Origin: a virus
Length of the DNA: 22,423 bases
Strand: one strand, 5' to 3'
Virus record (IMG/VR): IMGVR_UViG_3300027741_000293
Location: 1 to 22,423 of that record
Positions 16,958 through 22,300 of the stretch are shown piece after piece. A program made the position numbers and the translations under genes. A model generated the notes under the pieces. It saw only the letters and a list, made by a program, of their open reading frames with translations. It ran no database searches and had not been told where the DNA came from. The number at the start of each line of letters is the position of its first letter. The stretch's first letter is position 1.

Positions 16958-17096
16958 CCTTGAATTGCCCTAGCCTAATAGCGTCTTTGGTTTCTTCAAA
17001 CCTTTCTGGAGTTACCCACATCTCTTTTCCTTTTGGATGGTATCCCCAGAATCGCTTTGTCTTATCAGCGTTCCAAGTTCCTCGCTTTAGCTTCAT
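16938..17096 (-). CDS. 52-residue basic hypothetical protein, last gene of leftward operon
   Basis: ATG at 17096 overlaps the upstream stop as ATGA; stop TAA at 16938-16940, inside the 3' end of the convergent glycosyltransferase gene. The product starts MKLKRGTWNADKTKRFWGYH and continues with MWVTPERFEETKDAIRLGQF. It is basic, with three Trp and no Cys. A short RFWGYHP(K)GKEMWVTPE stretch looks like a compact beta fold. I know no family. Its reality rests on the 4-base overlap that matches the rest of the operon and on its composition. Confidence 0.6.
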   Translation of the reverse strand: MKLKRGTWNADKTKRFWGYHPKGKEMWVTPERFEETKDAIRLGQFKVKPSAC

Positions 17097-17308
17097 TGGT
17101 CTTGCTCGGATATACTTGGGATAGCCGTGATGGGTATGACTGGTTGGTATCGAGGCTCCTGTGATGGTTCTGGGAGAGTGGTCACTTGGTAGTATGCCCC
17201 GGCATCCCTGCCATCTGTTGCTGATAGGTTGGCAACATAGATAGTCTGGGTTTGTGGAACAGGCTGCTGGATGGGGGCGAATGCCGTGTAGATGAGTGCT
17301 AGGATCAT
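17093..17308 (-). CDS. 71-residue hypothetical protein with short hydrophobic N-terminus
   Basis: ATG 17308 overlaps the preceding stop as ATGA, and its own stop overlaps the next ATG in the same way. The product opens with a short hydrophobic stretch (MILALIYTAFAPI) that could be a weak signal or anchor, but lacks a basic n-region and is shorter than a usual signal peptide. The rest is Pro/Gln/Thr-rich (QQPVPQTQTIYVANLSATDG, then PEPSQEPRYQPVIPITAIPS) and probably extended or disordered. A small envelope-associated or lysis-related protein could look like this, but no lysis motif is seen. No family is recognised. Confidence 0.55.
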   Translation of the reverse strand: MILALIYTAFAPIQQPVPQTQTIYVANLSATDGRDAGAYYQVTTLPEPSQEPRYQPVIPITAIPSISEQDQ

Positions 17309-17592
17309 TTATTTAGTTTGGTGTGACTGCTACTCATATGCCAGCCGGAACATTGATCGCAAAAATAGGAACGGAGAAAGCTAGTCCCTCCAAATCCTGA
17401 TTCTAGTCGATGCTTGATAGCTGAATCACATTTTGATGCTGAAGTGTAAACGGATTTACCGCATATACCCTTCTTTGGTTTCTCTGCTCCCTTGATGAGA
17501 CCCTGCTCAAAGGCTTCCCTTTTGTTGATGGGAGGCAAGTCTGGGGTCTCAAACCCAAGTTCTTTTAGGATAGCGTCAACTGATTTGCTCAT
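17305..17592 (-). CDS. Cys-containing small protein, probable zinc binding
   Basis: 95 residues from ATG 17592. A TTG two codons upstream is also in frame, but ATG is preferred. Residues ~1-40 are helical (KSVDAILKELGFETPDLPPI). The C-terminal half has CGKSVY, SKCDSAIKHRLESGFGG and then YFCDQCSGWHMSSS, a pattern with four Cys and a His resembling phage zinc ribbons of the type FxCxxCxGWH. Members are usually small DNA- or RNA-contacting proteins of unknown role. It overlaps the upstream gene by 17 bp and the downstream one by 4 bp (ATGA). I cannot assign a specific family. Confidence 0.6.
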   Translation of the reverse strand: MSKSVDAILKELGFETPDLPPINKREAFEQGLIKGAEKPKKGICGKSVYTSASKCDSAIKHRLESGFGGTSFLRSYFCDQCSGWHMSSSHTKLNK

Positions 17593-17959
17593 TGGCAATA
17601 TGTGTGATTAGATCCCTCCGTAGTGTTCCGCATCCTTTTTTGCAACATGCATTGTCGGCATCTTTCTTATAGCCAGAATAATACTCTGTGAGATCCCACC
17701 ATCCTTCTTCATGCTTACAACAAGCATTGCAGATGGTAGAGTGATCATGGCTATACATATACCATCCCGTTCCTTTGCATTTAGGGCAATCTGTTTTTCC
17801 TATCTCACTTTTAAGGGCGGCAAGATCCTTCATGGACTTGCGAGTGTCCTGTAAAGACTCCCATTCCATGACCCCATCTGCTATGGCTATCGCACGATCT
17901 CGCTGGTTGTTGGAACGATCTAGCTTCTCCTGCATGGTGAGTTCTGGTTTTTCAGTCAT
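17576..17959 (-). CDS. Cys-rich protein with DnaJ-like zinc motif
   Basis: 127 residues from ATG 17959, whose first bases (ATGACTGA) contain the upstream stop. The frame is open further upstream, but that would cover the whole end of the membrane-protein gene. The N-terminal half is helical and charged (QEKLDRSNNQRDRAIAIADG, ESLQDTRKSMKDLAALKSEI). The second half is Cys-rich: CPKCKGTGW, then ICNACCKHEEGWW and ADNACCKKGCGT. The CxxCxGxGW plus CxxC arrangement resembles the zinc motifs of DnaJ and related phage proteins, and two further Cys clusters are unusually dense. It probably binds one or two zinc ions. Function unknown; a chaperone-like or nucleic-acid role is possible. Confidence 0.65.
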   Translation of the reverse strand: MTEKPELTMQEKLDRSNNQRDRAIAIADGVMEWESLQDTRKSMKDLAALKSEIGKTDCPKCKGTGWYMYSHDHSTICNACCKHEEGWWDLTEYYSGYKKDADNACCKKGCGTLRRDLITHIANEQIS

Positions 17960-18293
17960 GGTGCATGATAAGAAGGCCGATAAAAGCCAATGAAGTTCCG
18001 ATTGTGGTTTGGGTATCGAGTCTGATTCCATAAAACAAGATGGGTAGTGCGATGAACAAGAGGCTGACAATGAAGTCCCAAGCTAAATTAGCAAAGAACA
18101 TCTGGTTTTGACTTACGGATCTGCTCATCCAGAACCAGGCGAGACCCGACAATGCCCCTGCTGCAACGCTCAACGAGCAAGCAAGAGTGGTATTGCTACG
18201 GAGTCGCCAGTCATAGGAGATGCAGACCCATGCGGAGTTGGTGATGACCTCTACCAGAAATACTGGCAATAGGATGGTGATTAGCTTTGTCAT
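17952..18293 (-). CDS. Small four-helix integral membrane protein
   Basis: 113 residues; ATG 18293 overlaps the preceding stop as ATGA. Four hydrophobic segments are clear at about residues 4-25 (ITILLPVFLVEVITNSAWVC), 35-57, 65-90 (FIVSLLFIALPILFYGI) and 96-110 (GTSLAFIGLLIM), with short loops (YDWRLRSN, RSVSQNQ, RLDTQT). Size and topology are like small multidrug resistance/EamA-type transporters, but the conserved Glu of SMR proteins in helix 1 is only loosely matched by E15, so this is a resemblance. A holin or a superinfection-exclusion protein is an alternative, although no endolysin lies nearby. It is co-transcribed with the replication genes. Confidence 0.6.
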   Translation of the reverse strand: MTKLITILLPVFLVEVITNSAWVCISYDWRLRSNTTLACSLSVAAGALSGLAWFWMSRSVSQNQMFFANLAWDFIVSLLFIALPILFYGIRLDTQTTIGTSLAFIGLLIMHHD

Positions 18294-18424
18294 CTGATGT
18301 TGACCTCTTGAATCTCTTTACAGGTCACACACTTGAGTGCGCTGATACCTGTATCAGGATTAGTTGACCAACTGGTGTTATGCCCAAAGAAAAAGCAGAA
18401 GGCATGGATAAGGAACTTTTTCAC
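18290..18424 (-). CDS. 44-residue Cys/His mini-protein, GTG start
   Basis: GTG at 18424 lies in a GTGA overlap with the preceding stop, and the stop TGA (18290-18292) overlaps the next ATG, so the frame fills the gap exactly. The product starts MKKFLIHAFCFFFGHNTSWS and ends ALKCVTCKEIQEVNIR. C10, H15 and the C32-x2-C35 pair form a plausible zinc site of the phage mini-protein type CxxxxGHxxW...CxxC. The evidence is the two overlaps and the Cys/His pattern; no experiment-like signal exists in the sequence. Role unknown. Confidence 0.65.
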   Translation of the reverse strand: MKKFLIHAFCFFFGHNTSWSTNPDTGISALKCVTCKEIQEVNIR

Positions 18425-18618
18425 TTGAGAACATCAATAGCCGCATTGATTGCGTCATGGATCTTTAGGCTCTTGCCTAGTGAGTTGAGGAGATGGATCT
18501 CGCTCAAGACATTCTCTAGGTATGCCAGTTTGCTGTTCAGTCTGCTGATCTCCTGACACAGAGACTCCTTCTCTCGGTCAAGACAATTTTGTTCGTCTTC
18601 GTTGTATATGTTTGTCAT
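18421..18618 (-). CDS. 65-residue coiled-coil protein
   Basis: ATG 18618 overlaps the preceding stop as ATGA. The product is almost entirely helical with heptad-like hydrophobics and many charges (LDREKESLCQEISRLNSKLA, YLENVLSEIHLLNSLGKSLK), and two Cys. It probably forms a dimer or trimer. Nothing else is recognised. Its position directly after the replication-associated gene suggests a partner role, but this is inference from order only. Confidence 0.6.
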   Translation of the reverse strand: MTNIYNEDEQNCLDREKESLCQEISRLNSKLAYLENVLSEIHLLNSLGKSLKIHDAINAAIDVLK

Positions 18619-19082
18619 GGTTTTAGGGTTGCTAGGTATTTTCGTTGTATGGGTTCAGGGTCTTCTTCAAAAGAAGAATCAATGAATTGGGGTGGGTATC
18701 CTTCTTCGATCTTCCAAGCTCGATACGCATCAGGATCTACGCTGGAGGTTGACCCTTTGAATATCGGCTTCTGGATCTTCTGCGAGAGAACAGAGTGGTC
18801 TATTCCCTCGTCCTCCCAACGGCCTTGGTTAAGCCAAGTGCTAGGATTGGGAATGAACTTGCCTCCCTCCTTTTGCCAATCAGGAGATGCTATGCTCTTC
18901 TTGAGTGACTCAAGGATGATCTCTATTGCCGGGAACTTCTTCCGCTTCCAGATCTCTTGACAATAGCCTTTCCCTGTCTTTCTAGGGTAAGCCTTCCAGA
19001 ACACCTCAAAGTCGCTTTTACGAGCATTCTGGGGCGAATACGACTGACCACAGTGAGGCCAGAGTTCTTCAGAATTGCTCAT
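18615..19082 (-). CDS. Phage replication-associated domain protein (O-protein C-terminal type)
   Basis: 155 residues, ATG 19082, overlapping the preceding gene by 14 bp. Residues ~23-90 carry the signature common at the C-terminus of phage replication initiators and helicase-loading proteins: FEVFWKAYPRKTGKG, then IWKRKKFPAIEIILESLKKS, SPDWQKEGGKFIPNPSTWLN and GRWEDE. In most relatives this segment is fused to a winged-helix or loader domain; here it is nearly alone, with a polar tail of ~60 residues (KIEEGYPPQFIDSSFEEDPE). It presumably helps recruit the replicative helicase at the phage origin. It lies among nuclease, winged-helix and SSB genes, which supports a role in replication. Confidence 0.75.
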   Translation of the reverse strand: MSNSEELWPHCGQSYSPQNARKSDFEVFWKAYPRKTGKGYCQEIWKRKKFPAIEIILESLKKSIASPDWQKEGGKFIPNPSTWLNQGRWEDEGIDHSVLSQKIQKPIFKGSTSSVDPDAYRAWKIEEGYPPQFIDSSFEEDPEPIQRKYLATLKP

Positions 19083-19413
19083 ACACCCACTCCTTCTTTT
19101 TAAGTTGAACCGCCATGAAGGTAAACCAAGGATGGTTTTCAGCAGCGACCTTGATCTTGATGCGTCCTGACTGATGCCAAAATCCTTTTACCTCATGGAA
19201 CTCGATGCTCCCATCTGCCATGATGATAAAAAAATCAGGTAAATAGCTAGTCAGCTTGGCAAGTTTGATGTTGATCTGTTCAAACCCCCAATGGTGGATC
19301 TCTCCAGCCAGCTTTCTTTGATCAAGCAAAGCCGCATAGGCTTGCTCGGTCTTGTTCATGGTTCCAGCGACCCTCCTGGTCGTGTTTCCCTTTGCTCTGA
19401 ATGGTTTCTTCAT
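19069..19413 (-). CDS. DUF1064-like PD-(D/E)XK nuclease
   Basis: 114 residues from ATG 19413, which overlaps the preceding stop as ATGA; the frame is open upstream but this start fits the operon. The fold signature is E23 in NKTEQAYAALLDQRK, P59-D60 in YLPDFFIIMADGS, and E74-V75-K76 in EFHEVKGFW, the spaced E...PD...ExK of the PD-(D/E)XK superfamily. Residues R84 and K86 follow in GRIKIKV. Phage DUF1064 proteins are usually Holliday-junction-resolvase-like or structure-specific nucleases acting in recombination or DNA packaging. Size is typical. All core catalytic residues are present, so it is likely active. Confidence 0.75.
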   Translation of the reverse strand: MKKPFRAKGNTTRRVAGTMNKTEQAYAALLDQRKLAGEIHHWGFEQINIKLAKLTSYLPDFFIIMADGSIEFHEVKGFWHQSGRIKIKVAAENHPWFTFMAVQLKKKEWVYEQF

Positions 19414-19589
19414 TTGATTTTCACCATTTGAATGGCATACCTTGCTTGTTCCCACTCTGGGTTTACGACGATCTCGTTCTTGCCCTCACCCCGGATATAG
19501 ACAGGGATTGGGTGTCGAGGATAATCGCTCAACTCGTTATACCTCATCTTCAGGTCGTTGTTGAATGCTTCTAATTCTTGGTCGGTCAT
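19410..19589 (-). CDS. 59-residue acidic hypothetical protein
   Basis: ATG 19589 overlaps the preceding stop as ATGA and its own stop overlaps the next ATG the same way; a longer frame upstream is therefore not used. The product begins MTDQELEAFNNDLKMRYNEL, then DYPRHPIPVYIRGEGKNEI, and ends VNPEWEQARYAIQMVKIK. It is small and mixed alpha/beta. I recognise no family. It lies between the winged-helix and nuclease genes, so a small accessory role in DNA processing is plausible but unproven. Confidence 0.55.
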   Translation of the reverse strand: MTDQELEAFNNDLKMRYNELSDYPRHPIPVYIRGEGKNEIVVNPEWEQARYAIQMVKIK

Positions 19590-19885
19590 ACTAATGCTAG
19601 TGGTTTTATTGTTTTGCCTGTGATGGTGCATTTTCGCTTCTCGCACTCAACCATCCAGTTTTTCTTCTTGAGTCCGTTACAGCGACCAGAGACAGCGTTT
19701 ATGGTTATCCCTGTAAGTCTGCTAATCTCTTGCAAGCTATAATCCCTGCCCTGTTTAAGAGTCGTGATGATGAGTTGCTCTTGATTGGAAAGCGTCCCAT
19801 CTTCCTTGATGTCCTTGAATGCCTCCTTGGAAGTTCCTCGGACATTCTTTGCCACCCAGTTAAATAAGTCTCCCAGATCGTTCAT
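19586..19885 (-). CDS. Winged-helix DNA-binding protein
   Basis: 99 residues from ATG 19885 (ATGA overlap with the preceding stop); a start at 19939 in the same frame would add 18 residues but overlap the neighbour by 58 bp. Residues ~30-99 read as a winged helix-turn-helix: GTLSNQEQLIITTLKQGRDY (helix 1 and turn), SLQEISRLTGITINAVSGRC (helix 2 and recognition helix), and NGLKKKNWMVECEKRKCTIT (wing). This pattern, with ITINAVSGR at the recognition helix, is common in small phage proteins that regulate early genes or aid replication initiation. It is placed next to the replication-associated gene. It may bind an operator or origin in this cluster. Confidence 0.7.
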   Translation of the reverse strand: MNDLGDLFNWVAKNVRGTSKEAFKDIKEDGTLSNQEQLIITTLKQGRDYSLQEISRLTGITINAVSGRCNGLKKKNWMVECEKRKCTITGKTIKPLALV

Positions 19886-20076
19886 AGTTCTGTCTGTGGA
19901 AAGTTGATAATGCATTTGTGGTAATGTCTTTGATTCCATATTTTAGGTAATGAGTTTACTCCAGCGTCAAACGCTGCCTTGACTCGATCCTCAACTGAAG
20001 GAACCTGGTTGCCTTCTGCAAGGTATCTGATTCCCTCGGTGTCCCAATACTCCTGTGCTTCTTTTGAGTGGTTCAT
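19882..20076 (-). CDS. 64-residue hypothetical protein
   Basis: ATG 20076 overlaps the preceding stop as ATGA and its TGA overlaps the next ATG. The product begins MNHSKEAQEYWDTEGIRYLA and continues with a short acidic-helical segment VEDRVKAAFDAGVNSLPKIW and a Cys/His tail. It is probably a small helical protein. No family is recognised. Support comes mainly from the overlaps on both sides and the position inside the operon. Confidence 0.55.
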   Translation of the reverse strand: MNHSKEAQEYWDTEGIRYLAEGNQVPSVEDRVKAAFDAGVNSLPKIWNQRHYHKCIINFPQTEL

Positions 20077-20420
20077 TTGGTTAGATGGTTGAGTTGTTCA
20101 CGAATATCATTTGCAGTTTTAGGACACCCTTCCTCCCATTGACCTATTGTTCGCAGGAAAGCCTCGGCACGTTTAGGGGCACTAGCGTGCCATGGGCAGG
20201 ATAGCTTGTTTAGCCATTTTAAATACTCTATGCTATTTTCATCCATGATGTGGTTTTCCGCTTCATGTATGGCGTTCAGGTCTCCGTAGTAGTTGGGGAT
20301 TGTGCTTTGTTGTTTCCCATTTGGGTCTTCCCAAAGTCCCTCAACTCCTCCAAAATAAGAGGAAAGTTGTTTCCATTTACAAAAGAGGGCGATTCGTCGG
20401 TTGATTTCTTGTGGGTTCAT
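20073..20420 (-). CDS. Phage ABA-sandwich domain protein
   Basis: 115 residues from ATG 20420 (ATGA with the preceding stop). The centre and C-terminus match the phage ABA sandwich domain: IPNYYGDLNAIHEAENHIMD, then YLKWLNKLSCPW, and the characteristic SAPKRAEAFLRTIGQWEEG. The family is widespread in small phage proteins of unknown biochemical function, often near replication genes. The N-terminal ~40 residues (NPQEINRRIALFCKWKQLSS) are helical. It probably works with the neighbouring replication genes, but no activity can be read from the sequence. Confidence 0.75.
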   Translation of the reverse strand: MNPQEINRRIALFCKWKQLSSYFGGVEGLWEDPNGKQQSTIPNYYGDLNAIHEAENHIMDENSIEYLKWLNKLSCPWHASAPKRAEAFLRTIGQWEEGCPKTANDIREQLNHLTK

Positions 20421-20638
20421 TTTAGTAATCCTGCTTCCTCAACGGCTTTTTCCATCAGGCGAGAGTAAACTTGATTGAACTTGAGTAAGTCCAGAGACCC
20501 ATCCTCCCTTCTGGACATTGCCCTAGCCTCAAATTCAGCGTCAGGGATTAGCTTGTTTCTCGCTGTGACATAATCACAGCAATGGTATTCAGGAACAACT
20601 CCATAGCGTTCCTCGCAGGTGCAGTATCTTCGGCTCAT
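20417..20638 (-). CDS. 73-residue Cys-rich N-terminal hypothetical protein
   Basis: ATG 20638; stop TGA at 20417-20419 overlaps the next ATG as ATGA. Upstream is a 30-bp gap that reads as a C/A-rich leader in the sense direction (cgcaaccacgcaccaca just before ATG), without a Shine-Dalgarno sequence. The product has C6, C8, C20 and C21 in its first 22 residues (RRYCTCEERYGVVPEYHCCD), which may bind zinc, then VTARNKLIPDAEFEARAMSR and a helical tail. A DYVTARNKLIPDAE-like segment is common in phage small proteins of unknown role. Confidence 0.55.
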   Translation of the reverse strand: MSRRYCTCEERYGVVPEYHCCDYVTARNKLIPDAEFEARAMSRREDGSLDLLKFNQVYSRLMEKAVEEAGLLK

Positions 20639-20668
20639 TGTGGTGCGTGGTTGCGTGGTTGAGCTAGG

Positions 20669-21016
20669 TTAGAAAGGCAGACCTTCATCGTAGTCTTCCT
20701 GTTCAACAACAGGTTTTGGACGATTCTGGAATGCCTTTGCTGGCTTGACTTTATCCACAAAGTTCGGAGGGAAAACTGACTCCTGCTCCTGCTTGACTTT
20801 GTAGTTCCCCAAGATCTCGCTCTTGATCCCGGCATCACGCTGCTCCTTGGTTAGGGAGTGTTTGACAGAACCATCGTTGCCATACTGGTCTTTACCATCC
20901 CTGTTAGGCCAGCAGATTAGGTTCAGGTATAAGGCTTTTGTCCCATCCTTTTTGGTGACTGACTTGAGGAGCGACTTGTCGATCTTGGTTACATCTAGTG
21001 ATATTGTATATGACAT
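20669..21016 (-). CDS. Single-stranded DNA-binding-like protein with acidic C-terminal tail
   Basis: 115 residues, ATG 21016, after an A/T-rich leader. The N-terminal ~75 residues are beta-rich and match a phage ssDNA-binding-like pattern: ISLDVTKIDKSLLKS, ALYLNLICWPNRDGKDQYGN and SLTKEQRDAGIKSEILGNYK. A Pro/Gln-rich linker leads to a C-terminus ending EDYDEGLPF, which resembles the DDDIPF tip of bacterial SSB that docks other replication proteins. The protein probably coats ssDNA during phage replication and recruits the nearby nucleases. It is shorter than E. coli SSB (~178 residues). I have not identified the OB fold beyond this pattern, so other ssDNA-binding families are possible. Confidence 0.65.
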   Translation of the reverse strand: MSYTISLDVTKIDKSLLKSVTKKDGTKALYLNLICWPNRDGKDQYGNDGSVKHSLTKEQRDAGIKSEILGNYKVKQEQESVFPPNFVDKVKPAKAFQNRPKPVVEQEDYDEGLPF

Positions 21017-21069
21017 ATGGTTATTATTTATCTTGTTGTTTTGTTTGTGTTTTTACTGACATTTTACTC
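21017..21069 (-). promoter_or_regulatory. A/T-rich leader before the SSB-like gene
   Basis: 53 bp, the longest non-coding gap in the leftward block. In the sense direction it begins with a pyrimidine-rich patch, contains a taaaat word that could serve as a -10 element, and ends in an A-rich stretch (caaacaaaacaacaagataa) before ATG. No -35 or Shine-Dalgarno sequence is clear. A promoter here is possible, but this is only a resemblance. Confidence 0.3.
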
Positions 21070-21264
21070 TTATTCGGGAGAGATAAATCCCTCCACTAGA
21101 AGATATTCCATGACTTTCTTTGCGTGGGAAACATCTGATGGTTGGTTGTCCGTTGGCATTGCAGAGAAATTCCCTCCTGCTTTTGTGATGATAAGCCAAT
21201 CCCGCCCCCGGTATCGTATGCCAAGAGCGTATTGTTCATCAGTTTCTTTTAATTGATGGTTCAC
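21070..21264 (-). CDS. 64-residue hypothetical protein
   Basis: GTG 21264 is the only reasonable start in the frame and overlaps the end of the DUF2800-like gene by 26 bp; ATG is absent nearby and upstream frame sequence is the shadow of that gene. The product begins with VNHQLKETDEQ, then YALGIRYRGRDWLIITKAGG and FSAMPTDNQPSDVSHAKKVM, ending in YLLVEGFISPE. It looks like a compact alpha/beta domain. No family is recognised. It may be a small partner of the nuclease encoded by the overlapping gene. Confidence 0.5.
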   Translation of the reverse strand: MNHQLKETDEQYALGIRYRGRDWLIITKAGGNFSAMPTDNQPSDVSHAKKVMEYLLVEGFISPE

Positions 21265-22300
21265 CTGTTGTGGTTTCAATGAGCCAGCCAAGGTCTGATT
21301 CAAGAGAGGATTTGAGTTCCTTTCCTTTTTTACCTGTTGCTTTTCCGTATGCTTTTTCAAGAGCCGTGATGCTAATCTTTGCACAAGCCATGACATCATC
21401 AGGTTTAAGAACACTAGACAGCGCAGATACAACGGCACTTGTGTCTGTGGAAACATTCCTGATTGTGCGCCCTTCTGTGAGGCTTCGTCCAGCGAATTGT
21501 TGCCCTGCGATCATCCGAGCTTTCATTTCCTTCCTGACCTCTTCGATGAAGTCCAGAACGACCTCTGCTTTCTCATCAATTGCCAGGATTTCCTCGTTGG
21601 AGAGTTGGTTAACAACGGCCTTTGAGACTACCTCTAGCTCTTTGTGCGCCCCACGAACCTCTGGACAAATGCTTTTAGCACGACACCATTTACAAGCATC
21701 TGGACTAGGAGTTCTGATAGCATCATGCTTTTGACTAGCACGAACGATGCCAACGATCTCCTGCTCTGCCTTGATGAGATCCTCCTCGTCGTATTGGGCA
21801 ATGGTCTTGCCAGCGGCGAGGGGTTGAATGATCGCAACGAGGATCGTCTTGAGTTGTGGGAATGCCTTCTTGACTAGGACGGCATAGGCTCGGAGTTGGT
21901 AGTTTTCAGCAGCTCCTGATTGAGCTACACGCCCCGTCTTGTAATCGGTGACAACTGCTGTGTCATCCCCGAAAAAGTCAATGCGGTCGATAGCTCCAGA
22001 GAACAGATCATCATACCAGAACCTCTCCTCGATGATTTCCCTTGTTCTCTCACCCAGATCCAACTGACCGATCATCTCGCTGAATTGGGACAGACAACGA
22101 GTTGCGATGTCTTGACCATCTTCTGTGAGTGACTCGTAGGGTTTTGTTCCCGCTAGGACGGCGTGGACATCCGCTCCTAGTGCCATGTATTTGTTCTCCT
22201 CTTGTGGAGGAAGTGTCTGCTCTAGGTTCCATGACCCTGGGCATAGGGCAAGTCGGCTGAATCCGCTTGCTGAAGGCTTTCCGTTACGCTCGTCAGTCAT
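21239..22300 (-). CDS. DUF2800 / Cas4-like PD-(D/E)XK nuclease with probable Fe-S cluster
   Basis: 353 residues, ATG 22300, overlapping the preceding stop as ATGA. The N-terminus has the typical SASGFSRLALCPGSW, with C20, then GADVH (H46), SGAIDRIDF (D105, D108), TDYKTGR (D119, K121) and the helix ENYQLRAYA (Q135), the conserved order of the Cas4/RecB-type nuclease. C203, C206 and C212 in ACKWCRAKSICPE join C20 as likely ligands of a 4Fe-4S cluster. Relatives are 5'-to-3' DNA exonucleases that work with ssDNA-binding proteins in phage recombination, and an SSB-like gene lies two genes downstream. The C-terminal ~140 residues are helical and typical of the DUF2800 extension. Active-site residues look intact. 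Confidence 0.8.
   Translation of the reverse strand: MTDERNGKPSASGFSRLALCPGSWNLEQTLPPQEENKYMALGADVHAVLAGTKPYESLTEDGQDIATRCLSQFSEMIGQLDLGERTREIIEERFWYDDLFSGAIDRIDFFGDDTAVVTDYKTGRVAQSGAAENYQLRAYAVLVKKAFPQLKTILVAIIQPLAAGKTIAQYDEEDLIKAEQEIVGIVRASQKHDAIRTPSPDACKWCRAKSICPEVRGAHKELEVVSKAVVNQLSNEEILAIDEKAEVVLDFIEEVRKEMKARMIAGQQFAGRSLTEGRTIRNVSTDTSAVVSALSSVLKPDDVMACAKISITALEKAYGKATGKKGKELKSSLESDLGWLIETTTGEPSIKRN

Noticed and set aside
20639-20668. A repeated CAACCACGCA-like leader as an operator
   Set aside because: The short internal repeat (gcgtggttgcgtggtt on the plus strand) is only two near copies and may just be an A/C-rich leader. No palindrome supports an operator.
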